64,000 nucleotides of DNA from Zobellia uliginosa (GCF_018860745.1 NZ_JAHKPY010000003.1:756062-820061), one strand, 5' to 3'; shown: positions 42,694-51,739, numbered from the stretch's first letter. Notes: generated by a model not told the origin, from the letters alone. A program made the numbers and translations.

Positions 42694-43539
42694 ATGGACT
42701 ACAAGAATTTTCAAACATTTACGGCAGAACAAAAAGGCGGAATTTTAAAAATTGATATCAACTTTGGACCAGTAAACGTACAAGGACAAGAAATGTTAGC
42801 AGATTTAAGCAGCCTTTGTTTACGGTTAGAAAGAGATAGAAGCGTAAAAGTTGTGGTTTTTGAATCTTCAAATCCAGGATATTGGGTATGTCATTATGAT
42901 ACGAACCTATTAAAAGATATGTCTACAGAAGCTGTTCCAAGAAATGAAGTGCAATTATTAGATCTTCAGTCGGTATTGGAAAGACTGAGCAAGGTACCAC
43001 AAGCAACTATTGCGAAAATTGAAGGTTTTGCAAGAGGAGGAGGAAATGAAATGGCGTTGGCGTTAGATATGCGTTTTGCAGCTAGAGGAAAGGCTAAGTT
43101 CATGCAGATGGAAGTTGGCATGGGAATTTTACCCTGTGGTGGTGGAGCGTCTCGTATGGCTAGACAAACAGGATTAGGAAAAGCACTAGAAATTATTCTA
43201 GGAGCAAGAGATTGGGATGCCGATGAAGCTGAAAAATTCGGGACTATAAACAAAGCCTTAGACGCAGATGAAATTGGAGCTTATGTAGATGCCTTAGCAC
43301 AACGTATATCTCAATTTCCAGCAGATTCTATTGCCGCTAGTAAACGTGCAGTATACGCGTCCATAGATTTACCAATAAAAGAAGCTTTAAAAGAAGAAGC
43401 ATACCAATTGTTTCAAGCTACGAGTAGAACTCCTGCAATAAAAAGATTTGCCTATGCAGATGATAACGGAGCACAGTTTGACCATAATAACCAAAAGAAT
43501 TGGGAGCAAATGGTGATGGATATTCAAGAAGTGAATTAA
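42694..43539 (+). CDS. Enoyl-CoA hydratase/isomerase (crotonase)-family protein
   Basis: A 281-residue crotonase-fold protein. The oxyanion-hole loop is IEGFARGGGNEMALALDM and the active-site Glu equivalent may be in FMQMEVGMGILPCGGGASRM. The canonical CoA-binding and catalytic residues are only partly conserved, so the substrate may not be a standard fatty enoyl-CoA. Closely related proteins in Bacteroidota and Proteobacteria accompany oxidoreductases like the ones here. It is driven by P3 and followed by an MDR gene after a repeat-filled 160-base gap. Confidence 0.88.
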   Translation: MDYKNFQTFTAEQKGGILKIDINFGPVNVQGQEMLADLSSLCLRLERDRSVKVVVFESSNPGYWVCHYDTNLLKDMSTEAVPRNEVQLLDLQSVLERLSKVPQATIAKIEGFARGGGNEMALALDMRFAARGKAKFMQMEVGMGILPCGGGASRMARQTGLGKALEIILGARDWDADEAEKFGTINKALDADEIGAYVDALAQRISQFPADSIAASKRAVYASIDLPIKEALKEEAYQLFQATSRTPAIKRFAYADDNGAQFDHNNQKNWEQMVMDIQEVN

Positions 43540-43662
43540 GGCGCTGAGCGCCATACGCTTTGCGCCAAGCGCATTTCGCATATCGCTTTTCAATTTTTAT
43601 GTAGAGCGCATAGCGCACAGCGAACAACGAACAACGAACAACGAACAACGAACAACGAAAAA
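43540..43662. repeat. Palindromes and heptanucleotide tandem repeat
   Basis: GGCGCTGAGCGCC (43540-43552) directly follows the stop codon and is a palindrome around one base. GCGC-rich imperfect repeats continue to about 43620. Five perfect copies of CGAACAA (43621-43655) and a degenerate sixth follow. Slippage at the heptamer could change the distance between the crotonase and MDR genes. Confidence 0.85.
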
Positions 43663-43700
43663 CAATTAAATATTAACGAAATAAATAAAGAAGAAAGATT

Positions 43701-44684
43701 ATGAAAGCAATGTTATTAAACAGTTACGGAGAAAATTCAAATTTTGAAGTTTCAGAAATAGCAAAACCAGCTGTAAAAGTAAATCACGTTTTAGTGAAAA
43801 TAGCGGCATCTAGTGTCAATACTATTGATATGATGATTAAAAATATGGGGACAGATTTACCTTTGTCTCCTGCTACTCCAGCTTTATTAGGTATGGATTT
43901 TTCCGGAGTAATTGAAGCTGTTGGAGAAGGTGTAGAGGGTTATGCTGTAGGCGATGAAGTATACGGTTGTGCTGGTGGATTAGCAGATTTACCTGGAACA
44001 TTGACAGAATACATTGTAGCCGATAGTAGTTTAATTGGTCACAAACCAAAAGACTTGACTATGCGCGAAACTGCAGCTTTACCTTTAGTTGCAATTACAG
44101 CTTATGAAGGTTTGACAAGAGCAGGCGTAAAAGCAGGTCAAAAAGTATTAATTCATGGTGGTTCTGGCGGTGTTGGTCATTTAGCGGTACAACTGGCTAA
44201 ATATTTTGGAGCAGAAGTTTTTGCTACTGGTACAGGTGACAAACAAAAAGCAATTGTTGAAAAATTCGGGGCAACCTTTATCGATTTTAAAACTGAAAAA
44301 GTAGCAGATTATACAGCAAAATATACCGATGGTGGTTTTGATGTTGTTTTTGATACCGTTGGTGGTCCAAACCTGACAAACTCTATGGAAGCAGTTGCCC
44401 TAAACGGTCATATTTCCACAACGGTTTCCTTGTTGGAAATCGATTTAACTCCGTTGCACTTTAAAGGAGCATCATTACACGTGGTCTTTATGTTGATTCC
44501 GATGTTACATAACTTCAAAAGAGAAAATCACGGTAGTATTTTAGAAAAATTAGCTGAAATTTCTAACGAAGGTCATTTAACTCCGATTGTTGATGAAAAT
44601 CAATTTTCATTAGAGCAAGTAGGTGATGCTTACGCACACTTAGCTAGTGGTACAGCTATTGGTAAAGTTGTGGTTGAAAACTAA
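43701..44684 (+). CDS. MDR oxidoreductase (quinone/enone reductase type)
   Basis: A 327-residue zinc-free medium-chain reductase. SSVNTIDMMIKNMG and LGMDFSGVIEAVGEGVEGY form the N-terminal domain, and IHGGSGGVGHLAVQLAKYFG binds NADPH. VLVKI and GKVVVEN are family-typical ends. It resembles quinone oxidoreductases and crotonyl reductase-like enzymes. It is second in the P3 unit and separated from the crotonase by the repeat region; an intrinsic terminator follows. Confidence 0.9.
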   Translation: MKAMLLNSYGENSNFEVSEIAKPAVKVNHVLVKIAASSVNTIDMMIKNMGTDLPLSPATPALLGMDFSGVIEAVGEGVEGYAVGDEVYGCAGGLADLPGTLTEYIVADSSLIGHKPKDLTMRETAALPLVAITAYEGLTRAGVKAGQKVLIHGGSGGVGHLAVQLAKYFGAEVFATGTGDKQKAIVEKFGATFIDFKTEKVADYTAKYTDGGFDVVFDTVGGPNLTNSMEAVALNGHISTTVSLLEIDLTPLHFKGASLHVVFMLIPMLHNFKRENHGSILEKLAEISNEGHLTPIVDENQFSLEQVGDAYAHLASGTAIGKVVVEN

Positions 44685-44756
44685 ATAATAGTAAATAAAA
44701 TATGTAGTAAGATTAGAGTTGCAGGCTCTAAACATGTCGATTAATATGTACTGTTG

Positions 44757-44783
44757 AATGCCCCAGAAATGGGGCATTTTTTT
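44757..44783 (+). terminator. Intrinsic terminator after the MDR gene
   Basis: AATGCCCCA pairs with TGGGGCATT around GAAA, followed by a run of T. It insulates the P3 unit from P4, which starts 12 bases later. Confidence 0.94.
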
Positions 44784-44794
44784 GCTTTAAAAAA

Positions 44795-44863
44795 AAACCT
44801 TGAAATTTACCTAAACAACCGTTTTTACTACCAAAAAATTACTGCTGTCTCATACTACCTTTG
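44795..44863 (+). promoter_or_regulatory. AraC-type operator and promoter P4 (oxygenase unit)
   Basis: Boxes at offsets 0, 12, 21 and 33 from 44795: AAACCTTG, TTACCTAA, CAACCGTT, CTACCAAA. The -7 element TACCTTTG lies at 44856, 28 bp after the last box. Fourth member of the P1-P4 set. Confidence 0.78.
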
Positions 44864-44927
44864 TTATCAGAATAAGTAAATAAAACCAAAATACTTTTAA
44901 AGAGGTTTTGATTAAAACAAATATATC

Positions 44928-45890
44928 ATGAAAACAATAACAAATACAAATGCACTCGCACAAGCTCGTGCGCTTAAACTACCAACTCGCGAAGCTTCAC
45001 TAAATCGTGATCCTTCTGTGTCACAATTTTGGAATAGTAACCGAGAGTTACTTGAAGATGCTTGGAGCGAATGGGAAATTGAAAACAAAGACGGTTTGCT
45101 AGTTCCTGATGAAACCTTACTTGATCCGAAATTAAGAAAAGCTATAAACGATGCTTGGAAAAATCCAGAAAAGGAAAATGCTGTTGCTGATTTATGGGAA
45201 GAGATTATTCCTGGGGTATATTCTGCTCAGTTTTTTGATTTGGAACGTCTAGCAGATTTTCGTAAATATCTAGAAGCTACGGTAAATTCTGAAATTCCCA
45301 GACGTGCACCTTATGGCATTCAGTTGAATCGTTATGGCGTTATGTTAGACCCACGTTCAGAAGGTCATCTTGCTGCACCCAATTTTCAGGCATTTTACAA
45401 CGAAATCATGGATCGCTATATGCGTCCGATCGCCCGTTTATTACTAGGTACTTATGGCTACGATAACCAAACCTTTGGTTTTTCTATTCAGTACAATCCA
45501 GATAAGGATAAAGATTTGCATGCCCATACGGATGCTTCTGCAGCTACCTTGAATATCAATATTAACTTACCTGAAGAAAAATTTACAGGTTCACAAGTCG
45601 ATTTTCATGATACGTCTACAAGAAAGGTTGTTCAAACTATCTTTGAACCCGGCAAGGCAATAATTCATACTGGCAAAGTACCTCATGCTACCCATCCAAT
45701 TACTAGCGGACAACGTAGTAACTTGGTTGTATGGTTGTATGGAGATCGTATGCAAATACCACGAGGGGGTGCAAGTAGTTATGGTAGTGTTGATAATTCA
45801 ACATCAAAAGTTGTTGCAGCAGAAAATATTACGGCTCGCGAGCGTTGGAGTTTACCAGAAGGTCCCAAAGATACCTTTGCACCGTTTTAA
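44928..45890 (+). CDS. 2OG-Fe(II) oxygenase-like protein
   Basis: A 320-residue protein with a double-stranded beta-helix oxygenase domain in its second half. Iron ligands are the HxD of LHAHTDASAATLNI and the distal His in KVPHATHPI, and the 2-oxoglutarate arginine is in GQRSNLVVWL. The N-terminal 100 residues are helical and not recognised. It would hydroxylate a small molecule or protein. It is first in the P4 unit, 74 bases before an SDR gene. Confidence 0.87.
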   Translation: MKTITNTNALAQARALKLPTREASLNRDPSVSQFWNSNRELLEDAWSEWEIENKDGLLVPDETLLDPKLRKAINDAWKNPEKENAVADLWEEIIPGVYSAQFFDLERLADFRKYLEATVNSEIPRRAPYGIQLNRYGVMLDPRSEGHLAAPNFQAFYNEIMDRYMRPIARLLLGTYGYDNQTFGFSIQYNPDKDKDLHAHTDASAATLNININLPEEKFTGSQVDFHDTSTRKVVQTIFEPGKAIIHTGKVPHATHPITSGQRSNLVVWLYGDRMQIPRGGASSYGSVDNSTSKVVAAENITARERWSLPEGPKDTFAPF

Positions 45891-45964
45891 AAATAAAAGA
45901 AAACAGAATTTTGGCAGAACATATTCTGCCAAAATTCCATTTATAAAATACTAAAGTCTAAAAA

Positions 45965-46756
45965 ATGAAACATATATTAATTACGGGAAGCACAGACGGT
46001 ATAGGAAAGCTACTGGCGCTTCGTTTGGCGAAAGAAGGTCATTTTGTTGGCGTTCATGGTAGAACCGATGCTAAGTTAAAGGCTACTGTAACCGAAATCA
46101 AAGCGGAATCAAAGAATGACAATATAGTAGGTTTTTTAGCTGATTTCTCAAACTTGTCAGAGGTTAAACAAATGGCAAAAGAAGTTGCTGAAAAAATGCT
46201 GAAAATTGATGTTTTGGTAAACAATGCCGGTGTTTTGAAAACTAAAACTGATACTGCTTCGAACGGAGTAGATGTTCGTTTAACAGTAAACTATTTAGCA
46301 CCATATCAATTTACAAATGCGGTATTACCGTTATTGAAAAAGTCAGATACACCTAGAATTGTAAATCTTAGTTCTGCGGCACAATCCCCAGTTTCTTTAA
46401 GTGCATTAAAAGGTGAAATGAATTTAGGGGCTAATGATGCTTATGCTCAAAGTAAATTAGCGTTGACCATGTGGAGTTTTGATTTGGCAAAAAAAGAACC
46501 AAGTATTTTGGTTGTTGCCGTGAACCCAGGTTCGTTATTGAATACCAAAATGGCAAAGGAAGCCTACGGTCAACATTGGTCTCCTGCAGAAAAGGGAGTA
46601 GATATTCTTTATGATTTAAGTATGACCGACAAAGCGAAAACAAACGCTTATTTCGATAATGATAAAGGAAGTTATGCTCAAGCACACCCAGATGCCTATG
46701 ATGATGAAAAAATTAAAGAATTGGTTGAGTTAAGTAATACAACTGTTTTACATTAG
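45965..46756 (+). CDS. Short-chain dehydrogenase/reductase
   Basis: A 263-residue classical-type SDR. TGSTDGIGK binds NAD(P), VLVNNAGVL is the NNAG motif, and the catalytic residues are Ser in IVNLSSAA and Tyr/Lys in AYAQSKLAL (YxxxK). It resembles retinol dehydrogenase-like SDRs acting on lipophilic aldehydes or alcohols. It is second in the P4 unit. Confidence 0.92.
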   Translation: MKHILITGSTDGIGKLLALRLAKEGHFVGVHGRTDAKLKATVTEIKAESKNDNIVGFLADFSNLSEVKQMAKEVAEKMLKIDVLVNNAGVLKTKTDTASNGVDVRLTVNYLAPYQFTNAVLPLLKKSDTPRIVNLSSAAQSPVSLSALKGEMNLGANDAYAQSKLALTMWSFDLAKKEPSILVVAVNPGSLLNTKMAKEAYGQHWSPAEKGVDILYDLSMTDKAKTNAYFDNDKGSYAQAHPDAYDDEKIKELVELSNTTVLH

Positions 46757-46837
46757 AAGGACTAATTAATGCCTATATTTCTTTTAAATAATAACTAGAT
46801 TGATTTGTTACTTATCATTTTCAACTAAATTAGTAAA

Positions 46838-47431
46838 ATGAAGAATATATTGGTTTTGTTTTCTCACCCTAAATTCGAAAAATCTAGGGCCAATGCTATT
46901 TTAGTTGATAAAGTCAAAAATCGGAAAGGGGTAACGTTTCATGATCTATATGAGTGTTACCCTGATTTTAATATAGATGTAGATGCGGAAAGGACATTAA
47001 TGGAGGCACATGATATTATCATTTTTCATTACCCCTTTTATTGGTATAGCTGTCCTCCATTAATGAAGCAGTGGATAGATATGGTATTGGAGTTTGGTTG
47101 GGCTTATGGCCCCTCCGGAAATGCACTTTTAGATAAAAAATGGATAAACGTAATTACAACCGGAGGGTCTAAAGCTATGTATTGCGAAAACGGTACCAAT
47201 TGTTATGCTATAAATGATTTTTTACGTCCATTTCAACAAACGGCCAACTTATGTGGTATGGGTTACTTGCCTCCTTTTGCGGTGATGGGTACCCATAAAA
47301 TAGAAGATGAAACTTTGCATGCGTATGCCGATCAATATGATAAATTATTAGATCTATTGATTCAGGACCTAGTAGTTGTCGATATAGGCAGCACCTCTTT
47401 TTTAAATGATATTGCACAATTAAATACGTAA
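46838..47431 (+). CDS. kefF: KefF-like NAD(P)H quinone oxidoreductase
   Basis: A 197-residue flavodoxin-fold protein: ILVLFSHPKFEKSRAN at the FMN phosphate loop, HYPFYWYSCPPLMKQWIDMV and FGWAYGPSGNALLDKKW are classic for the KefF/DT-diaphorase family. KefF binds the KefC channel and activates it. Only four bases separate it from the KefC-type gene, so the pair is translationally linked. It probably also reduces quinones itself. Confidence 0.92.
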   Translation: MKNILVLFSHPKFEKSRANAILVDKVKNRKGVTFHDLYECYPDFNIDVDAERTLMEAHDIIIFHYPFYWYSCPPLMKQWIDMVLEFGWAYGPSGNALLDKKWINVITTGGSKAMYCENGTNCYAINDFLRPFQQTANLCGMGYLPPFAVMGTHKIEDETLHAYADQYDKLLDLLIQDLVVVDIGSTSFLNDIAQLNT

Positions 47432-47435
47432 AGCT

Positions 47436-49322
47436 ATGACGGGGAGTATTCTTTTTGAAGCTATTGTCTTTTTATTAGGCGCTATTATTTGTGTTTCTAT
47501 AGCCAAGCGCATAGGGCTTAGTTCTGTTTTAGGATACTTAATTGCAGGTGTATTAATAGGGCCGTACGTCTTGGGATTTATAGGAAATGAAGGTGAGGAT
47601 ATTTTGCATTTTGCTGAGTTCGGGGTGGTAATGATGCTATTTTTAATAGGATTGGAGATAGAACCCAAAAACTTTTGGAAAATGAGGAAGACTATAATGG
47701 GTATGGGGGGTATTCAAGTCGCAAGCACCATGTTACTTTCCTATTTTTTGTTCGTTTTGTTTGGTTTTGATTGGAAGGTAGCTTTAACGTTTTCCATGGC
47801 AGTAGCCTTATCATCTACGGCTATAGCACTCCAAACCATAAAGGAAAAAGGACTTTTGAACACTACTTTCGGGACCTCATCTTTTTCCATTTTACTTTTC
47901 CAGGATATTATCGTGATTTTTATGTTAGGTGCCTTGCCTTTATTGGTAAACACAGATAAAACACAAACAGAAAATAGTGGGGAGCATGCTAATTTACTTC
48001 AAAATTTACCTTTAGGCTTGCAAACCTTGGCTATCTTGGTTTCTGTTGCTGCAATTGTTGTAGCAGGCCGTTTTTTAATTGTTCCTCTATTACGTAAAGT
48101 TGCCAAAACTGGAGTTCGTGAATTGCTTATAGCTGCGGCTTTGCTTATTGTTTTTAGTATTTCGTTTTTGATGGAGTTGGTAGGCTTAAGTCCGGCATTG
48201 GGCGCTTTTCTAGGAGGTGTAGTTTTATCAAATAGCGAATTTAAGCACGAGCTTGAAAGCACATTGGAGCCTTTTAAAAATTTGCTTCTAGGTCTGTTCT
48301 TTATGGCAGTTGGTGCTTCTATAAACTTTATTGTTATTGCTAAAAGTCCTTTGACTGTAGGAGGCATTCTAGTTGCTGTTATTCTCTTAAAAGGTTTGGT
48401 GCTATTTGTTACGGGAAGTCTTTTCAAATTAAGATTGAATCAAAAATTATTACTGACGTTTAGTTTGGCTCAGGTAGGGGAATTTGCTTTTGTACTGCTG
48501 TCATTTGCTTTCTCCTTAAATATTTTGGAGCAGGAGCAATTGGATATTATGCTCGTGGTCACAGCCTTGACAATGACCGTTACACCAATTATCGGAATGA
48601 TAAACGAACGGGTTTTGTTACCACGATTAGGCACGAAGGAATCTATAAAAAGACCAATGGATCATATAGCGAAATCTCAGAAAGTAATTTTAGTAGGTTT
48701 TGGTCATTTCGGGAGTACTATTGGTCGCTTTTTACGCACTCACGGTGTAGAAGCAACTATTTTGGACCATGATTCCAATAGAGTGGATTTTCTACGTAAA
48801 ATGGGTTTTGAGGTATATTATGGAGACGCAACCAGAACAGATTTACTAGAGTCTGCAGGTATAACGGAAGCTAATATTTTGATTTGTGCCATGGATAATC
48901 CGGAGGTGGTAAAACAATTAGCAAAAACCGTAAAGAATAAATACCCTCAAGTAAAGCTAATGGTGCGTGCTAGGGATCGGTATGCTGCTTACGAGTTTTT
49001 AAATATGGAGATAGACCATATTTATAGAGAATCTTTGGAAACGTCCTTAAAATTGGCCAGTGAAGTTCTAAGTCAAATGGGTTTTAGAAAATATACGTTA
49101 CAACGCCAAATCCAGAATTTTATAAAGTACGATGAAGATAGCCTTAAACGATTGGCCAAAGAGAAGAAAATAGGTGATGAAAATTATATTTTTAAAGCAC
49201 GTAAGGAACTAGAGCACCAAGAAAAATTATTAGAACAGGATTTTAAAAGGGGTATTGTTGAGTTTGATACCCATTGGGATGGGGAACAAATAAGGGCGGC
49301 TTTGGAAAATTCTAAAATATAA
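47436..49322 (+). CDS. kefC: KefC-like K+/H+ antiporter (CPA2)
   Basis: A 628-residue protein with about 12 membrane helices of the Na+/H+ exchanger fold (GYLIAGVLIGPYVLGFIG, FLIGLEIEPKNFWKM) in residues 1-390. A cytosolic KTN/RCK domain with the Rossmann motif VGFGHFGSTIGRF follows, then a charged tail. In E. coli KefC exports K+ when glutathione adducts of electrophiles bind, acidifying the cytoplasm and so protecting against electrophiles. Flavobacteria may use another thiol. Confidence 0.92.
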   Translation: MTGSILFEAIVFLLGAIICVSIAKRIGLSSVLGYLIAGVLIGPYVLGFIGNEGEDILHFAEFGVVMMLFLIGLEIEPKNFWKMRKTIMGMGGIQVASTMLLSYFLFVLFGFDWKVALTFSMAVALSSTAIALQTIKEKGLLNTTFGTSSFSILLFQDIIVIFMLGALPLLVNTDKTQTENSGEHANLLQNLPLGLQTLAILVSVAAIVVAGRFLIVPLLRKVAKTGVRELLIAAALLIVFSISFLMELVGLSPALGAFLGGVVLSNSEFKHELESTLEPFKNLLLGLFFMAVGASINFIVIAKSPLTVGGILVAVILLKGLVLFVTGSLFKLRLNQKLLLTFSLAQVGEFAFVLLSFAFSLNILEQEQLDIMLVVTALTMTVTPIIGMINERVLLPRLGTKESIKRPMDHIAKSQKVILVGFGHFGSTIGRFLRTHGVEATILDHDSNRVDFLRKMGFEVYYGDATRTDLLESAGITEANILICAMDNPEVVKQLAKTVKNKYPQVKLMVRARDRYAAYEFLNMEIDHIYRESLETSLKLASEVLSQMGFRKYTLQRQIQNFIKYDEDSLKRLAKEKKIGDENYIFKARKELEHQEKLLEQDFKRGIVEFDTHWDGEQIRAALENSKI

Positions 49323-49611
49323 AATCGATTTACATTATTCGAAGTGGCTGATTATGGTTTGTTAAGCTAATTTTTTCTTTTTTTATTTCAAATGGATACA
49401 ACGTATTTCTACGGTTGTGCCTATTCTGGGTCAAGTATATTAAAATTTGACTTTCTTTCTTATTTGTCAATATTCAATCATCTACAGATAATGTGTTAGA
49501 AATTGTACAGTGAATTTTTACCCATGTCAAGTTTTTGATCAGTGGTTTTTTTTACTTCAACAGGGTTCATCCTGTATCTTGGTGAAATCAAAGAAATAGA
49601 AAAAAGCCTCA
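49323..49611. other. Intergenic, nothing recognised
   Basis: AT-rich gap of 289 bases between the KefC-type gene and the GH16 gene. No terminator stem, promoter or repeat could be assigned. Confidence 0.45.
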
Positions 49612-50577
49612 ATGAATTCTATAAAAATAGGAACCGTAATTCTCAGTCTTATTTGTCTTTGCTGTAAGAGCGAACCCCAAGAACAGCCTGAGCCACAACA
49701 AATTGAACAAAAATTACCGAATGAAGAGGCACTAACACCTACGGAAGGTGTTGAAGATGAAAATGAGACGAATGATATAAATAATAACATGGTATATGAT
49801 TTTACCGGAAAAACACCGCCACAAGCGCCAGAAGGAATGGAGTGGAAGCTCGTTGATGAACTGACCGACGAATTTGGGAGTAACAATCTAAACACGTCTA
49901 AATGGACAAAATCATTATGGAATTATGGTGTTCCTGTCCAAATGATAGGGGAAAATTCAGGAGTAACAGATGGTAATCTCTGGATAAAAGCAACCCTGAA
50001 CGATGATAAAGAACGTTGGTTTCAGAGCTCTCGAGTAATGTCCTTAGCTCAAATTAATTATCCTATGTATACAGTTAGCAGAATAAAAAATGCACACATA
50101 TCTGCCTATAACACCTTTTGGATGAACAATGGAAACATTTCAAATCGAAATGAAATCGATATTATAGAAAACAATTCTAATCCTTCATGCAACTGCCAGC
50201 CAGATTTTCCATGGCAAATGAACGCTCAGTACTTTCATGTGGTAAATGATGATACCAAACGCAACAAAGGCAATTATGATAATCGTAAGTTATCAGATGG
50301 GAATCCGCTAAAAGGAGTGGCATGGAATGAAGAATACCACACTTTTGGAGTATGGTGGAAAGACGCTACCCACATTCAGTTTTATTTAGATGGAGAACCT
50401 GCGGGAAGTGTGGCTTCTGCAAGGGAATTTACAAGAGAGCTAAGTATCATATGGGATTTGTGGACTGTAGATGCGGACTGGTTAGGAGGGCTGGCTAAAA
50501 AAGAACACTTATCCGATAGTACTTTGAATACCATGAAAATAGATTGGATACACACATATAAATTAGTGAGTGAATAA
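49612..50577 (+). CDS. GH16 glycoside hydrolase lipoprotein (agarase/porphyranase-like)
   Basis: A 321-residue lipoprotein (lipobox LICLCC) with a Pro/Gln/Glu-rich linker and one GH16 jelly-roll domain. The catalytic motif ExDxxE is NEIDIIENN. SGVTDGNLWIKATL, the SRVMSLAQINYPMYTVSRIK stretch and WWKDATHIQFYLDGEP resemble the marine agarase, porphyranase and carrageenase branch of GH16. It is predicted to cleave an algal galactan at the cell surface, but its exact substrate is not decided by sequence. No SusC/SusD pair is adjacent, so it is not part of a visible polysaccharide-utilisation locus here. Confidence 0.9.
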   Translation: MNSIKIGTVILSLICLCCKSEPQEQPEPQQIEQKLPNEEALTPTEGVEDENETNDINNNMVYDFTGKTPPQAPEGMEWKLVDELTDEFGSNNLNTSKWTKSLWNYGVPVQMIGENSGVTDGNLWIKATLNDDKERWFQSSRVMSLAQINYPMYTVSRIKNAHISAYNTFWMNNGNISNRNEIDIIENNSNPSCNCQPDFPWQMNAQYFHVVNDDTKRNKGNYDNRKLSDGNPLKGVAWNEEYHTFGVWWKDATHIQFYLDGEPAGSVASAREFTRELSIIWDLWTVDADWLGGLAKKEHLSDSTLNTMKIDWIHTYKLVSE

Positions 50578-50797
50578 AATTCTAAATAGTGAGTTGTTTA
50601 TTTGAGTTGAATAGGGCATGAACATGACGTTCCTGCCTTATTTTTTTATTACTAATTACGCCGGATATTATTAATTTGGGGATATTAAAAACAAAATTCT
50701 TCTAAAACATTTAGTAAATTGTGGAAGTTCCAACATATTCGTACATAAAAGGGTTTCGTTTTTTGGAGTAAATATGATTTGCCGCACAACATTGAAT

Positions 50798-51523
50798 ATG
50801 AGAAAATACATTGCCACACTTCTGATGTTTTTTACAGTAGGAAGTATATTTGCCCAAGTTGATAGTTTAGAATTCAAACCAAAAAAGCAGTTATTCAAAA
50901 AGACTATTTTACCTCTTTCCTTACTTACCACGGGAATATTGTTATCCGATAGTGGATTTGAACAATCACTTCATGAGACAGCTCAAGGTTGGGTTGGCAA
51001 TGATTTTCGAACCCACTTTGATGATTACACTAGATACGCGCCAGTAGCAACACTATTTATCGCTAATGTTGTTGGAGTCAAAGCTAAAAACCATTGGTTT
51101 GATCAGACCAAGAATCTGGCCGTCTCAATGATTCTAACAGATGTTTTCACAAGAGCCTTAAAGAATTCTATTTACAAAATTAGACCTGATGGTTCTAATG
51201 AACATGCATTTCCTTCTGGGCATACATCCATTTCTTTTTCGTCTGGTTCTGCGGTCTACGAAGAGTATAAAGATACCAATGTTTACTTAGCGTATAGTGG
51301 TTATGGGTTTGCAGCGGTTACGGGTGGCCTAAGGCTTTTCAATAATAAACATTACATTTCTGATATACTTGCAGGTGCCGGAGTAGGAATCTTGGTAACA
51401 AAACTTGTCTATCATTTTGATTATTTATGGAGATGGAATCCTTTCTTAAAATTTAAAGATGTAACACTGGTACCTCGTTATGCTCAAGGAAATGTTGGGC
51501 TATATTTCTCTAAATCTTTTTAA
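50798..51523 (+). CDS. PAP2-family phosphatase
   Basis: A 241-residue protein with a signal peptide or N-terminal anchor (MRKYIATLLMFFTVGSIFAQ) and a type 2 phosphatidic acid phosphatase domain: KIRPDGSN (motif 1), PSGHTSISFSSG (motif 2) and LRLFNNKHYISDILAG (motif 3). It probably dephosphorylates a lipid phosphate or undecaprenyl pyrophosphate in the periplasm. The frame is open upstream to 50774, but the ATG at 50798 gives a clean signal peptide. Confidence 0.9.
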   Translation: MRKYIATLLMFFTVGSIFAQVDSLEFKPKKQLFKKTILPLSLLTTGILLSDSGFEQSLHETAQGWVGNDFRTHFDDYTRYAPVATLFIANVVGVKAKNHWFDQTKNLAVSMILTDVFTRALKNSIYKIRPDGSNEHAFPSGHTSISFSSGSAVYEEYKDTNVYLAYSGYGFAAVTGGLRLFNNKHYISDILAGAGVGILVTKLVYHFDYLWRWNPFLKFKDVTLVPRYAQGNVGLYFSKSF

Positions 51524-51528
51524 GAAGT

Positions 51529-51738
51529 TCATTTAAGTTCTACACATTCAAAATTTTGATTTTTTAATACGTTTACAACGTTATAAACTAAATCGTATTT
51601 ACTTTCTATCCTTAGGATATTATCACAATCTTCTAAATCAAAATTCCATTTACACCCCTCTAGTAATCTATCAAGAATGGGTTTTAGGCTTTTTATTTGG
51701 GAACTAGATTGAACACTTGTTTTAAAGACAAATACCAT
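51529..51738 (-). CDS. Small HMA-like protein without metal cysteines
   Basis: A 69-residue protein with the beta-alpha-beta-beta-alpha-beta rhythm of a heavy-metal-associated domain (MVFVFKTSVQSSSQIKSL, KWNFDLEDCDNILRIES, VVNVLKNQNFECVEL). The CxxC of copper chaperones is missing; only two isolated cysteines remain. It is the last gene of the TetR-controlled membrane operon, one base after the DUF3817 gene stop. Function unknown. Confidence 0.72.
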   Translation of the reverse strand: MVFVFKTSVQSSSQIKSLKPILDRLLEGCKWNFDLEDCDNILRIESKYDLVYNVVNVLKNQNFECVELK

Positions 51739-51739
51739 G

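Noticed and set aside
43621-43662. Possible CRISPR array
   Set aside because: The repeats are seven bases, contiguous and without spacers; no cas genes are present.
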